From Collinsella aerofaciens (GTDB taxonomy: Bacteria > Actinomycetota > Coriobacteriia > Coriobacteriales > Coriobacteriaceae): DNA of 64,000 bases. Below, piece after piece: positions 44,238-53,992 of the stretch (position 1 is its first letter; each line of letters opens with the position of its first letter). A program made the translations under genes and the position numbers. The notes below the pieces were generated by a model. It had not been told where the DNA came from. It worked only from the letters and a program-made list of their open reading frames with translations, and did not search any database. The stretch spans positions 248,001 to 312,000 of the forward strand of contig NZ_OY725717.1 in assembly GCF_963360655.1 (NCBI RefSeq). Reading direction: 5' to 3'.

Positions 44238-46190
44238 ATGACCACCGCCGATCCCAAAAAGAAAAAGAAGAAGCGTAAGAAGAAAGAGTCCCTTGAGCAT
44301 AAGCGCAACCGCATCGTGGTAGCGCTGGGCATTTTTGCCGTGGTGTACGCCCTCGATGAGTTCGGCACCCTCACCGCCGCATTCGGTACCCCGGGCGACA
44401 TCTACGCCAGCTTTATGCTGTTCCTCATACCGTTTTTGATTGCCGGCTACGACGTGCTGCAAAAGGCATTCAATAACATCCGCCGCGGCAAGGCCTTCGA
44501 CGAGAGTTTCCTTATGGCCGTCGCGACCATCGGCGCGTTTGCCATGGTGCTCTTCCCCGATACCGACCCGCACATGGCCGAAGGCGCCGCCGTCATGCTG
44601 TTCTACCAGGTCGGCGAGCTGTTCCAGGCATACGCCGTGGGCAAGAGCCGTAAATCGATCAGCGCCATGATGGACATAGCACCCGACTACGCCAACGTCG
44701 AGCAACCCGACGGCTCACTCGAACAGGTCTTCCCCGATGACATCGCGGTCGGCACCGTGATCGTGGTCAAGCCCGGCGAGCGCGTGCCCATCGACGGCGT
44801 CATCGTCGAGGGCGAAACCCAGCTCGACACCGCCGCCCTTACCGGTGAGTCGGTCCCCCGCCCGGCCAAAACCGGAGACGATATCATCAGCGGCTGCATC
44901 AACATGACGGGGCTCATCCACGTGCGCACCACCAAGCCCTTTGGCGAGTCCACCGTCGCACGCGTCCTGGAGCTCGTGGAGAATGCCAGCGAAAAGAAGG
45001 CACGCACCGAGAACTTCATCACGCGCTTTGCCCGCATCTACACGCCCGCCGTCACCGGCGCTGCCGCGGTGCTCGCGCTCGGCGGTGGCCTGGTCACCGG
45101 TGCCTGGTCCGACTGGATTCTGCGCGGCCTGACCTTCTTGGTCGTCAGCTGCCCGTGCGCGTTGGTGATCAGCGTGCCGCTCAGTTTCTTTGGCGGCATC
45201 GGCGGCGCGTCCAAGCTGGGCGTTCTCATCAAGGGTTCTAACTACCTCGAGACGCTCGCCGACGTGGACACCGTCGTCTTTGACAAGACGGGCACCCTCA
45301 CCAACGGCACGTTCTCGGTGGTCGCGGTACACCCCGAGGCAGGCTATACCGAGCAATCGCTGCTTGAAGTCGCAGCCCTTGCTGAGTCGTTCTCCGATCA
45401 CCCCATCGCGCAGTCCGTACGTGTCGCCTACCAGGGCGAGGTCGACCCCAAGCGCGTAAGCGACTCCACCAACGACGCGGGCCATGGCGTGACGGCAACC
45501 ATCGACGGCAAGCACGTCGTCGTTGGCAACGCAAAGATGCTCGCCGCGGCCGGAGTCGAAGCGCCCGATTGCGAGGTCGTCGGAACGATTCTGCATGTGC
45601 TCGTTGACGGCGTGTACGCCGGCCACATCGTGATTGCAGACACCGTCAAGGCCGATGCTGAGCAAACGATTCGCGACCTGCACGCCGCCGGTGTCAAGCG
45701 CACCGTCATGCTCACGGGCGACCGCGAGGAGGTTGCGGCGTCTGTGGTCAAGCAACTCAGTCTCGACGAGTTCCACGCGCAGCTGCTGCCGGGCGATAAG
45801 GTCGAGCGCGTCGAGGCGCTGCTTGCAACCGAGAGTGGCAAGGGCAAGCTCGCCTTTGTGGGCGACGGCATCAACGATGCGCCCGTGCTTACGCGCGCCG
45901 ATGTGGGCATTGCCATGGGCGCTATGGGTTCTGACGCTGCGATCGAGGCCGCCGATGTCGTGCTCATGGACGACAAGCCGTCCAACATTTCCCGCGCGAT
46001 CCGCGTGGCACGCAAGACCATGACGATCGTCTGGCAGAACATCATCTTTGCGCTGGGCGTTAAGCTGCTGATCCTTGTGCTGGCAGCGCTGGGCATCGCC
46101 AACATGTGGCTTGCCGTGTTCGGCGACGTAGGCGTGGCGATCATCGCCATCCTGAACGCCATGCGCGCGATGGGTGTCAAGAACTTGTAG
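44238..46190 (+). CDS. P1B-type heavy-metal-translocating ATPase (Zn/Cd type)
   Basis: A 650-residue ATP-driven metal exporter. The membrane metal site CPC is in LVVSCPCALVISVP near residue 303. The phosphorylation motif DKTGTL is near residue 347, the HP motif is in SDHPIAQSV, and the hinge is GDGINDAPVL. The actuator TGES is in AALTGESVPRP. The protein starts with an unusual lysine stretch (KKKKKKRKKK), and no CxxC metal-binding domain precedes the first helix. The SmtB-like repressor and Asp-type HMA partner point to Zn/Cd/Pb export. Confidence 0.94.
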   Translation: MTTADPKKKKKKRKKKESLEHKRNRIVVALGIFAVVYALDEFGTLTAAFGTPGDIYASFMLFLIPFLIAGYDVLQKAFNNIRRGKAFDESFLMAVATIGAFAMVLFPDTDPHMAEGAAVMLFYQVGELFQAYAVGKSRKSISAMMDIAPDYANVEQPDGSLEQVFPDDIAVGTVIVVKPGERVPIDGVIVEGETQLDTAALTGESVPRPAKTGDDIISGCINMTGLIHVRTTKPFGESTVARVLELVENASEKKARTENFITRFARIYTPAVTGAAAVLALGGGLVTGAWSDWILRGLTFLVVSCPCALVISVPLSFFGGIGGASKLGVLIKGSNYLETLADVDTVVFDKTGTLTNGTFSVVAVHPEAGYTEQSLLEVAALAESFSDHPIAQSVRVAYQGEVDPKRVSDSTNDAGHGVTATIDGKHVVVGNAKMLAAAGVEAPDCEVVGTILHVLVDGVYAGHIVIADTVKADAEQTIRDLHAAGVKRTVMLTGDREEVAASVVKQLSLDEFHAQLLPGDKVERVEALLATESGKGKLAFVGDGINDAPVLTRADVGIAMGAMGSDAAIEAADVVLMDDKPSNISRAIRVARKTMTIVWQNIIFALGVKLLILVLAALGIANMWLAVFGDVGVAIIAILNAMRAMGVKNL

Positions 46191-46206
46191 CGTTCGTGGG
46201 CTGTCC

Positions 46207-46335
46207 GGCCGGGGCCGGGCTTGGTTTTGAAAACGTCCTCGACCAATGAAGTGCCCCCGTTCTGCTCCTTCGGAGCTACGAACGGGGGCACTTCTGGTCT
46301 GCGGAATGTTTTCAAAACCAAGCCCGGCCCCGGCC
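46207..46335. repeat. 129-bp nested palindrome between convergent genes
   Basis: Outer arms 46207-46234 and 46308-46335 are perfect 28-base inverse complements. Inside, GAAGTGCCCCCGTTC (46248-46262) pairs with GAACGGGGGCACTTC (46280-46294), and innermost GCTCC pairs with GGAGC. The whole could extrude as one long hairpin. It lies between the ATPase stop and the DtxR-type gene stop and may terminate both transcripts. Confidence 0.85.
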
Positions 46336-46453
46336 TGCGGTAACGTTGCTGGCGGTTCTTGGGCATCGCTTGCTGGTGGGGTTCCTTGTCTGAGTTGGAC
46401 TTAGTTGGTGGGACCACTCATCTCGGTCGCTGTCCCGCGCCGCTGCGGGAGTG

Positions 46454-46843
46454 CTAGTCGGTCATTATTGGCGCCGAAGCACCGTCCCGTCCCAGCATCG
46501 CCCTCAGCTTCTCGAAGCTTTCCTCGCTTAGGCAGTGCTCCATGTGGCAGCCCTCTTGCGACGCGACCTCAGCCGAAACACCCGCATCCTCCAGCAGCCC
46601 CACGAAAAAGCAGTGACGCTCCCACATTTGACGAGCGACCTCCAGACCACGCTCCGTCAGATGAACATCTCGCTTGCCCATTTCGACGTAGCCGTTGTTC
46701 TCCAACGTCGCCATAGCTTTTGAAACGCTTGCCTTAGTTACGCCAAGGTACTCTGCAACATCAATCGAGCGCACGATGCCCTGACGTTGCGACAGAACGT
46801 AGATCGATTCGAGATAGTCTTCTCCGGATTCACGTAGGGCCAT
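46454..46843 (-). CDS. DtxR/MntR-family metal-dependent regulator
   Basis: A 129-residue regulator of the short MntR/DtxR type without an SH3-like third domain. The winged helix includes RSIDVAEYLGVTKASVSKAM, and metal ligands are expected in HLTERG, ERHCFFVGLLED and GCHMEHCLSEES (Cys-x-x-Glu-His arrangement). It would bind Fe2+ or Mn2+ and repress uptake genes. Start at ATG 46843 behind AAAGGCGG; a longer frame has no similarity. Repeated GTTAGCC half-sites in its own promoter suggest autoregulation. Likely targets in this window are the boxes at 37872 and perhaps 40431. Confidence 0.9.
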   Translation of the reverse strand: MALRESGEDYLESIYVLSQRQGIVRSIDVAEYLGVTKASVSKAMATLENNGYVEMGKRDVHLTERGLEVARQMWERHCFFVGLLEDAGVSAEVASQEGCHMEHCLSEESFEKLRAMLGRDGASAPIMTD

Positions 46844-46867
46844 GGGCCGCCTTTCGCAATGATTGCT

Positions 46868-46947
46868 AGTTAGCCTTTGGATACTTTCCACGGCTAACTT
46901 TACCGCAAAAGTTGCCCATGTCTTACTACTTTGCCTAAAAGTTAGCC
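46868..46947 (-). promoter_or_regulatory. repeated GTTAGCC half-sites upstream of the DtxR-type gene
   Basis: AGTTAGCC (46868-46875), GGCTAACTT (46892-46900) and AAAAGTTAGCC (46937-46947) lie upstream of the start codon. The GGCTAAC core is shared with the DtxR/IdeR consensus, so the sites are candidate autoregulatory boxes. Confidence 0.5.
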
Positions 46948-47030
46948 GCGTTTCACAAAACGTGCGGGACGAAAACAAAATGGGGACGCCCCGCAAGGAA
47001 TGTCCCCAGGTGCCAGGTGCCGGCCCGCAG

Positions 47031-47801
47031 CTACACGAGTCCAAAGTGCTTCGCAGCGTTGTAGATGCCGTCGTCGTCCACGGCAGTCGTCACATAGGTC
47101 GCTGCAGCTTTCACCGTGTCCTGCGCGTTGCCCATGGCCACACTTGTGCCCACGGCCGAGAACATCGACAGGTCGTTCTCGCCGTCGCCAAAGGCAATCG
47201 CCTCGCTCGCGTCGATACCAAGCCGCTCGAGCGTCGCCGCCACGCCCAGGTCCTTGCCGCCGTTAGCGGGAATAATGTCGCAGAACAGGTCGCACCAGCG
47301 CGTGGTGAGCGAATGCGACACGGCGTCGGTCACGATATGTTCGTCGGCCGGGTCCACAAAGGCGCAGAACTGGTAGACCGGTGCGTCAAAGGCGTGCTCA
47401 AACGGCTCCTCGTGGTAGACGATTCCCGCGTTGCTGCCAGCCGTCACCACGCGCTCGGACAGGCGGTTCACAAACGAGTTCTCGCCCTGCATGCACAGCG
47501 AGTCGTAGCGCCCCTGCGCCACCTGGTCCACAATCACCGCGACGTCGTCCGGATCGATCGGACAGCTGCGGTAAACCCCCTCGGCATCAAAGCAGTGCTG
47601 ACCCGAGAGCGTAATGTACGCATCCCAACCCAGGTCGAACAGCCAGTCCGGTATCTGGTAGGTCGGGCGACCCGTGGCGATCACGCACGCAATCCCCTGC
47701 TCGTGAAAGCTATCGAGCACCTGCTGCGCCGACGCCGGAATCCGGTGCGTCTTAAAGCTCAGCAGCGTGCCGTCGATATCGAAAAATGCGGCCTTGATCA
47801 T
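47031..47801 (-). CDS. Cof-type HAD hydrolase
   Basis: A 256-residue HAD superfamily phosphatase of the Cof/type IIB subfamily. Motif I is FFDIDGTLLS (nucleophile Asp8), motif II is VIATGRP, and motifs III/IV are in GGKDLGVAATLERL and AFGDGENDLSMFS. Such enzymes remove phosphate from sugar phosphates, flavin precursors or pyridoxal phosphate with low specificity. The start ATG 47801 lies six bases past the stop of the upstream ABC-F gene, so the two are probably co-transcribed. Confidence 0.92.
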   Translation of the reverse strand: MIKAAFFDIDGTLLSFKTHRIPASAQQVLDSFHEQGIACVIATGRPTYQIPDWLFDLGWDAYITLSGQHCFDAEGVYRSCPIDPDDVAVIVDQVAQGRYDSLCMQGENSFVNRLSERVVTAGSNAGIVYHEEPFEHAFDAPVYQFCAFVDPADEHIVTDAVSHSLTTRWCDLFCDIIPANGGKDLGVAATLERLGIDASEAIAFGDGENDLSMFSAVGTSVAMGNAQDTVKAAATYVTTAVDDDGIYNAAKHFGLV

Positions 47802-47807
47802 CCTCGT

Positions 47808-49667
47808 CTACTCCTCGCCCTCGAGCTTTTCGCTCGCCTCGAGCCACGCCATCTCCAGCTCGTCCATGGCGGCGTGAGCCTCGTCGATCTTTGCCTGCTG
47901 CTCGCCGAGCGCCGTGTAGTTGGTGGGATCGACTTGGGCCATTGCTGCCTCGGCCTCCTCAACGCGGGTGCGCTGCGTCTCCATCTTGCGCTCGAGCGAA
48001 CTCACCTCTCGGCGGAGCTTCTGGCGCTCGGCGTTGGACAGGCCGTTGGGCTGACCGCTCGACTTGGGCTTTTCGGCCGCAGCTGCCGCGGCACCGGTGT
48101 CGAACGTGCCGGTCTTGGCGCTCGGCGCGCCCACGGGCTCGCCCTCGGCGGTAGCGTTGCACAGGCGCAGGTACTGGTCCACGCCACCGGGCATATGCGT
48201 CAGGTGGCCGTCGAGCAGCGCCCACTGCTGGTCGGTCACGCGCTCCATCAAAAAGCGGTCGTGCGTCACCAGGATCAGCGTGCCGGGCCAGCCGTCCAGC
48301 AGGTCCTCGACAATCGCGAGCATGTCGGTATCCAGGTCGTTGCCCGGCTCGTCCAGGATGAGCACGTTGGGCTCGTCCAGAATCGTCAGCAACAGCGACA
48401 GGCGACGGCGCTGGCCGCCCGAAAGATCGCCGATGCGGCTCCAGAGCTGCTGCGTCGTAAAGCCCAGGCGCTCGCAAAGCTTCTCGGGCGAAGTCTCCTT
48501 GCCGTCGATGACGTAGTACTTCTTATAGTGGCTGAGCACCTCGCGGATCGTGTCGCCCATGTAGGGCTCGAGCTCCTCGAGCTGCTGCGACAACACACCA
48601 AAGCGCACCGTCTGGCCAATCTTTACACGGCCGCGCAGGGGCGCGATCTTGCCCTGAATCACGTCGAGCAGTGTCGACTTGCCGGCGCCGTTCTCGCCCA
48701 AAAGACCATAGCGGTCGCCCGCGCCGATGAGCCAGGTCACATCGGTGAGCACCTGCTTGGGCGCGCCGTCGGTATCGGCATAGCCGGCGTCCACGTCGAC
48801 CACATCGATAACCTGCTTGCCCAGGCGGCTCACGGCCAGGCGCTTGAGCTCCAGCTCGTCACGCACGGGCGGCACGTCGGCGATCAGCTCACGAGCGGCA
48901 TCCACGCGAAACTTGGGCTTGGTGGAACGAGCCTGGGCACCGCGGCTCAGCCACGCGAGCTCCTTGCGCGCCATGTTGCGACGGCGCTCCTCGGTAACGG
49001 CGGCCATGCGGTCGCGCTCCACGCGCTGCAGGATGTATGCCGAATAGCCGCCCTCGAAGGGATCGACCTGGCCGTCGTGGACCTCCCACATGCTAGTGCA
49101 GACCTCGTCCAAGAACCAGCGGTCGTGCGTGACCACGAGCATGGCACCCTGGCCGCGCTGCCAGCGGGCCTTTAAGTGACGCGCGAGCCAGTTGATGGTG
49201 CGCATATCCAGGTGGTTGGTGGGCTCGTCGAGCATGAGCACGTCGTAATCGCCGATCAGCAAGCGCGCGAGGTCCACGCGACGGCGCTGACCGCCCGAAA
49301 GCTCGCCCACCGTGCCCTCCCAGGGCACATCGCTGATGAGGCCGGCGAGGATCTGGCGCGTGCGGGGGCTCGACGCCCACTCGTACTCGGGGGCGTCGCC
49401 CACAACGGCATGATGCACGGTATCAGTATCGACCAGGTTGTCCTTTTGGCCGAGCAGACCGATCGTCGTGCCGCGGCGGTGCGTCACGCGTCCGTCGTCG
49501 GGCTCCAGCGTGCCAGCGAGCACGCTCAGCAGCGTCGACTTGCCGTCGCCGTTTTTACCGACAATACCAATGCGGTCGCCCTCGCCCACGCCGAGCGTCA
49601 CGCTATCGAAAATATGCTTGGTGGGAAACTCTAGGCTGACGGAATCGCATCCCAAAAGAATCGCCAT
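47808..49667 (-). CDS. ABC-F family ATPase with C-terminal coiled-coil (Uup-like)
   Basis: A 619-residue soluble protein with two ABC nucleotide-binding domains and no membrane part. Walker A sites are GKNGDGKST (37-45) and GENGAGKST, and both signatures are LSGGQRRR with LDEPTNHLD and LDEPGNDLD. The linker between domains is rich in charged residues. The C-terminal 75 residues form a coiled coil (LRREVSSLERKMETQRTRVE), as in Uup. ABC-F proteins act on ribosomes or nascent chains; a role in resistance cannot be judged. The ATG at 49667 has AGGAG upstream. Confidence 0.9.
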   Translation of the reverse strand: MAILLGCDSVSLEFPTKHIFDSVTLGVGEGDRIGIVGKNGDGKSTLLSVLAGTLEPDDGRVTHRRGTTIGLLGQKDNLVDTDTVHHAVVGDAPEYEWASSPRTRQILAGLISDVPWEGTVGELSGGQRRRVDLARLLIGDYDVLMLDEPTNHLDMRTINWLARHLKARWQRGQGAMLVVTHDRWFLDEVCTSMWEVHDGQVDPFEGGYSAYILQRVERDRMAAVTEERRRNMARKELAWLSRGAQARSTKPKFRVDAARELIADVPPVRDELELKRLAVSRLGKQVIDVVDVDAGYADTDGAPKQVLTDVTWLIGAGDRYGLLGENGAGKSTLLDVIQGKIAPLRGRVKIGQTVRFGVLSQQLEELEPYMGDTIREVLSHYKKYYVIDGKETSPEKLCERLGFTTQQLWSRIGDLSGGQRRRLSLLLTILDEPNVLILDEPGNDLDTDMLAIVEDLLDGWPGTLILVTHDRFLMERVTDQQWALLDGHLTHMPGGVDQYLRLCNATAEGEPVGAPSAKTGTFDTGAAAAAAEKPKSSGQPNGLSNAERQKLRREVSSLERKMETQRTRVEEAEAAMAQVDPTNYTALGEQQAKIDEAHAAMDELEMAWLEASEKLEGEE

Positions 49668-49725
49668 ATGCCCTGCTCCTTCGTAGAAATTCAACGTTGT
49701 CCATGATAGCAGCGAGCCCCACCCC

Positions 49726-49761
49726 AAACCACCACGAAGGCGCCTGTCCCCTTTGTGGTGG
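49726..49761. repeat. family A palindromic repeat, copy 6
   Basis: AAACCACCACGAAGG / CCTTTGTGGTGGT with loop CGCCTGTCC, in the opposite orientation to copy 1; one base of the left arm is changed (A to G). It lies between pstB and the ABC-F gene. Confidence 0.85.
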
Positions 49762-49779
49762 TCGTTTCGGTCGCAGAGT

Positions 49780-49814
49780 AAAAGGCGGGCCATCTCCCAC
49801 AAGAGATGACCCGC
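49780..49814 (-). terminator. intrinsic terminator of the pst operon
   Basis: Read leftward, GCGGGTCATCTC pairs with GAGATGGCCCGC around TTGTGG, followed by CTTTTA. It lies about 60 bases beyond the pstB stop codon. Confidence 0.7.
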
Positions 49815-49871
49815 TTCTCCAATCAGTCCCGCGGCAACCGTGGCCGCCGCGGGCCTCAAGCATGTCCCGGA

Positions 49872-50740
<869 letters not shown>

Positions 50741-50744
<4 letters not shown>

Positions 50745-51667
50745 TCGGCCGTCATCTTCCTTGCCAGTTGCTTGCCCACAATGCGGGCGATTACGTTAAA
50801 CAGCAGCACGCAAATCATCAGCAGTGCCGCGGTACCCCAAACGATCTGCTGGGCCTCGGGGCTGCCTTCGCCATAGATCTTGTAGATATGCACGGCGAGC
50901 GACTCACCGGGGCGGAACACGTTCCAGGCGCAAGTAGGGCTCGACAGGTTAAGGCTCAAGAAGTTGAGGCGAACCGGCGAGCTCATGCCCGAGGTAAAGA
51001 GCAGCGCCGCGGCCTCGCCAAAGACGCGGCCGGCCGAAAGCACGATGCCGGTCACGATAGCGGGCATGGCCTCGGGAATCAGGATGTGCAGCATGGCCTC
51101 CCAGCGGGTGAGGCCCATGGCCAGGCACGCATCGCGCTGGGCCTGCGGCACGTCCTCGAGCGCCTGCTGGATCACGCGCACCAGAATGGGGATATTGAAC
51201 ATGGTGAGCGCGACGGCGCCGGAGATGATGGAGTACTTCCAGCCCAGCTGCACCGAGAACACCAGAAAACCGAACATGCCGACAACGATGGAAGGCAGCG
51301 AGGACAGCGTCTCGATGGCGGTGGAGGCAATGTCGCGGACGGGTCCGTCGGGTGCGTACTCAACCAAAAAGACCGCGCCACCCAGGCTGATGGGCACCGA
51401 GATGATCAGGGTGATCAGCAGCAGGTAGAACGAGTCGAACAGCTGGTAGAGCACGCCGCCCTGCGTTCCGTTGGCGCGCGACGGCTCCGTGAGAAAGCCC
51501 GGCTGGAACAGCGTCGAGATGCCCTCGAACAGGATATAGGCCACCATGGAGACGACGATGAGCATGACGATGGCGACGATCGCCGTCAACACGCCCGTGG
51601 CGAAGCGGTCCTGCTTTTGGACACGCCCGAGCCTCGCCTCGTCGATGTGGATACGCGTGCTAGCCAC
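50741..51667 (-). CDS. pstA: phosphate ABC transporter permease PstA
   Basis: A 308-residue inner-membrane permease with six helices. The PstA pattern is visible in AVFLVEYAP, the TLSSLPSIVVGMFGF segment and the ABC-coupling loop EAMLHILIPEAMPAIVTGIVL. The start is a GTG at 51667, overlapping the pstC stop by a few bases. It partners PstC and PstB. Confidence 0.94.
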
Positions 51668-52568
51668 GAGCCTTCGCCCCCTTGCGGCCGATAAGGTGGA
51701 TGATCAGGATGAAGATGAGACTCATGCCCATCAGCAGCAGACCGAGCGCCCACAGAACATCGTCCTGGGCCGAGCCCTCGGCATAGACCGCCATAGACGT
51801 GGTGAGCGTGGTGGTGATGGTGGACGCCGGCGACAGCAGCGACGTCGGCATGGCCTCGATACCGCCGATGACCATGCGCACGGCGAGCGTCTCGCCAAAG
51901 GCGCGGGTCATGCCAAGGATGACCGCGGTCATGAGCGACGGCATGGCGCTCTTGAGCACCACGTGCCAGATGGTCTGCCAGCGGGTATAGCCCAGCGCGA
52001 GCGAGCCCTGTCGGTAGCTGTCGGGCACGGCGCGCAGGCCATCGACCGAAAGCGTGGTCATGGTCGGCAGGATCATGACGGCCAGCACGATGGCGCCGGA
52101 TAAGATGCCCAGGCCCGTGCTCACGTGGAAAACGCTCTTCATAAGACCGACGACCACGTGAAAACCGATCAGGCCAAAGACGACCGAGGGGATGCCGGTC
52201 AAAAGCTCAATGAGCGGCTGAAAGATCTTAGAGCCAAACTTAGGGCTAATCTCGACCGCAAAGATGGCAGAGCCGATGGCGATGGGCAGCGCGATGAGCG
52301 TGGAGAGCACCATGACCGCAAACGAGGTGACAATCAGGGGCAGGGCGCCGGTGTAGGGCAGGCCGCTTTCGGCTGTGTTGGCCAGGTCCCACTTGGTGCC
52401 GGTGAAGAACTCGACGACCGAAACGCCGTCCTTGAGAAAAGCCGAGAGGCCCTTTTGGGCGACCATAAAGATGAGCGCGGCAACGACAAGCGTCACGAGC
52501 GCAACGCACGCGCCCGTGACGCCCAGGCCCACGTTCTCAAGGTCGCGCTTTGGCAGCTGTTTTGCCAT
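51660..52568 (-). CDS. pstC: phosphate ABC transporter permease PstC
   Basis: A 302-residue permease with six helices. PstC features are IFAVEISPKFGSKIFQPLIE, ELLTGIPSVVFGLIGF and the coupling loop TRWQTIWHVVLKSAMPSLMTAVILG. ATG 52568 follows GGAAAGG. It lies 24 bases after pstS and overlaps pstA. Confidence 0.94.
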   Translation of the reverse strand: MAKQLPKRDLENVGLGVTGACVALVTLVVAALIFMVAQKGLSAFLKDGVSVVEFFTGTKWDLANTAESGLPYTGALPLIVTSFAVMVLSTLIALPIAIGSAIFAVEISPKFGSKIFQPLIELLTGIPSVVFGLIGFHVVVGLMKSVFHVSTGLGILSGAIVLAVMILPTMTTLSVDGLRAVPDSYRQGSLALGYTRWQTIWHVVLKSAMPSLMTAVILGMTRAFGETLAVRMVIGGIEAMPTSLLSPASTITTTLTTSMAVYAEGSAQDDVLWALGLLLMGMSLIFILIIHLIGRKGAKARG

Positions 52569-52592
52569 TGCAAACCTTTCCGGGGCGATTAC

Positions 52593-53531
52593 TTATTTAG
52601 CGGAGACCTTGCCGCTGGCGTCCTTGACGACCTTCATGGCAGAGACGGGGATAAAGCCCTGCTCCTCGACGAGCTTGCCCTGGACGTCATCGGAAAGCAT
52701 GAACTCCAGGAAGGCCTTGGTGGCCTCGTCGGCATCCTTAGCGCAGTACATGTGCTCGGTAGCCCAGATCTTGAAGGAGTCGTCGGTGACATTCTTGCTC
52801 TTGGGCTCGACGCCCTCGACCTTGATGGCGTTGAACTTGGAGTCATCAAAGTGCGAGAAGTCGAGGTAGGAGATGGCGTTGTCGGTACTGCCCATCTGAG
52901 TCTGGACATCGCCGGACTTGTCGAGTTCGGCGTCGCCCTTAAAGTCGACGGCCTCGTCGCCAAAAACGGCGGCCTCGAAGGTGGCACGGGTGCCAGAGCC
53001 AGCCTTGCGGTTGAGAACGACGATCTTGGCGTCGTCGCCGCCGACCTCCTTCCAGTTGGTGATCTGGCCGGAGAAGATGCCCTTGAGCTGCTCGAGGGAC
53101 AGGTCGTCGACCGTCACGTTCTTGGAAACGACGGGGCCCATGCCCACGACGGCAACCTCGTGGTCGACGAGGTTCTTGACCTGGTCGGCCTCGAGCTTGG
53201 TCTCGGCGAAGACGTCGGAGTTACCGATGGTGACGGTGCCGGCGGCAACAGCGGTCAGGCCCTTGCCCGAACCGTTACCCGAGCCGGAGACGGAGACATC
53301 GGGGTTGGCGTCCATGAACTTCTCGGCAGCGGCCTCGACGAGAGCCTGGAACGAAGAGGCACCGTCGTAGGTCACCTCGCCGGAGACGGACTCGGCAGCA
53401 GCGGCGCTACCCTTGTCGGCGGCATCGGATGCGCCGGAGCCGCCGCACCCAACGAGACCGAGACCGACGATGCTGGCAAGACCACCAGCGAGGCCGAGGA
53501 ACTGACGACGAGAATAAGCCTGATCGAGCAT
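52593..53531 (-). CDS. pstS: phosphate-binding lipoprotein PstS
   Basis: A 312-residue periplasmic-type phosphate-binding protein, anchored as a lipoprotein. The N terminus has a twin-arginine-like start (SRRQFLGLAGG) and a lipobox with Cys29 (LGLVGC), so it is exported and lipid-linked. Phosphate-contact segments are GSGNGSGKGLTAVAAG and NRKAGSGTRATFEAAVFG. The ATG at 53531 has AAAGGAAG upstream; upstream residues in the same frame are not a signal peptide. First gene of pstSCAB. Confidence 0.95.
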   Translation of the reverse strand: MLDQAYSRRQFLGLAGGLASIVGLGLVGCGGSGASDAADKGSAAAAESVSGEVTYDGASSFQALVEAAAEKFMDANPDVSVSGSGNGSGKGLTAVAAGTVTIGNSDVFAETKLEADQVKNLVDHEVAVVGMGPVVSKNVTVDDLSLEQLKGIFSGQITNWKEVGGDDAKIVVLNRKAGSGTRATFEAAVFGDEAVDFKGDAELDKSGDVQTQMGSTDNAISYLDFSHFDDSKFNAIKVEGVEPKSKNVTDDSFKIWATEHMYCAKDADEATKAFLEFMLSDDVQGKLVEEQGFIPVSAMKVVKDASGKVSAK

Positions 53532-53729
53532 GATCTTCCTTTCATACATGCGATTCGCGGGCACCCTGCCCGCTTTGCTGTTTGGAAAGATACGGCCTCG
53601 ATCGGGCAGTGCCCGCGCCAACTGCGGTTTTTTACGGGCATCTGATAGACCCTTACCGCAAGCGCAGCACGGCCTTTACAAACGAATAACAATCCAGCGC
53701 CGAACATGGCGCACCTTTTACACCAGAGG

Positions 53730-53820
53730 AAGGTAGTTGTTGGGGACGTTCTTAAACGACTAGTCGTTGGGGACGTTCTTGTTTGACTAGTCATTTAAGA
53801 ACGTCCCCAAGGACTACCTT
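53730..53820. repeat. family B intergenic repeat, copy 2 (inverted arms)
   Basis: AAGGTAGT followed by GGGGACGTTCTT on the left and AAGAACGTCCCC followed by ACTACCTT on the right form a long inverted repeat. The interior repeats GACTAGTC twice. It sits in the 460-base gap upstream of pstS, which holds no gene. Confidence 0.85.
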
Positions 53821-53844
53821 GGAAACCCCACAGGTTGAGCATAA

Positions 53845-53991
53845 GTCAGCGAAAACGCCCCTAAGCGAGCAAGGTGACGTGAAAGAGGAGGGAAGCGTAC
53901 TTTTGTACGCGACCGACGATTGAACGTCAGATTGCCGCTTGGGGGCGTTTGCAGCGTCGAGCTGTTACGCGGTTTGGTAAAACCGCGTAAC
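53845..53991 (-). other. family D structured element, copy 1
   Basis: A 147-base element next to the dipeptidase stop codon. An outer stem joins AACGCCCCTAAGCG (53854-53867) to CGCTTGGGGGCGTT (53936-53949). An inner stem joins GACGT to ACGTC, with a GCGTAC/GTACGC hairpin at its tip. The conserved motif GCAGCGTCGAGC leads into a 28-base hairpin (53964-53991). A second copy with different stem sequence but the same fold lies at 60385-60533. Confidence 0.7.
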
Positions 53992-53992
53992 C

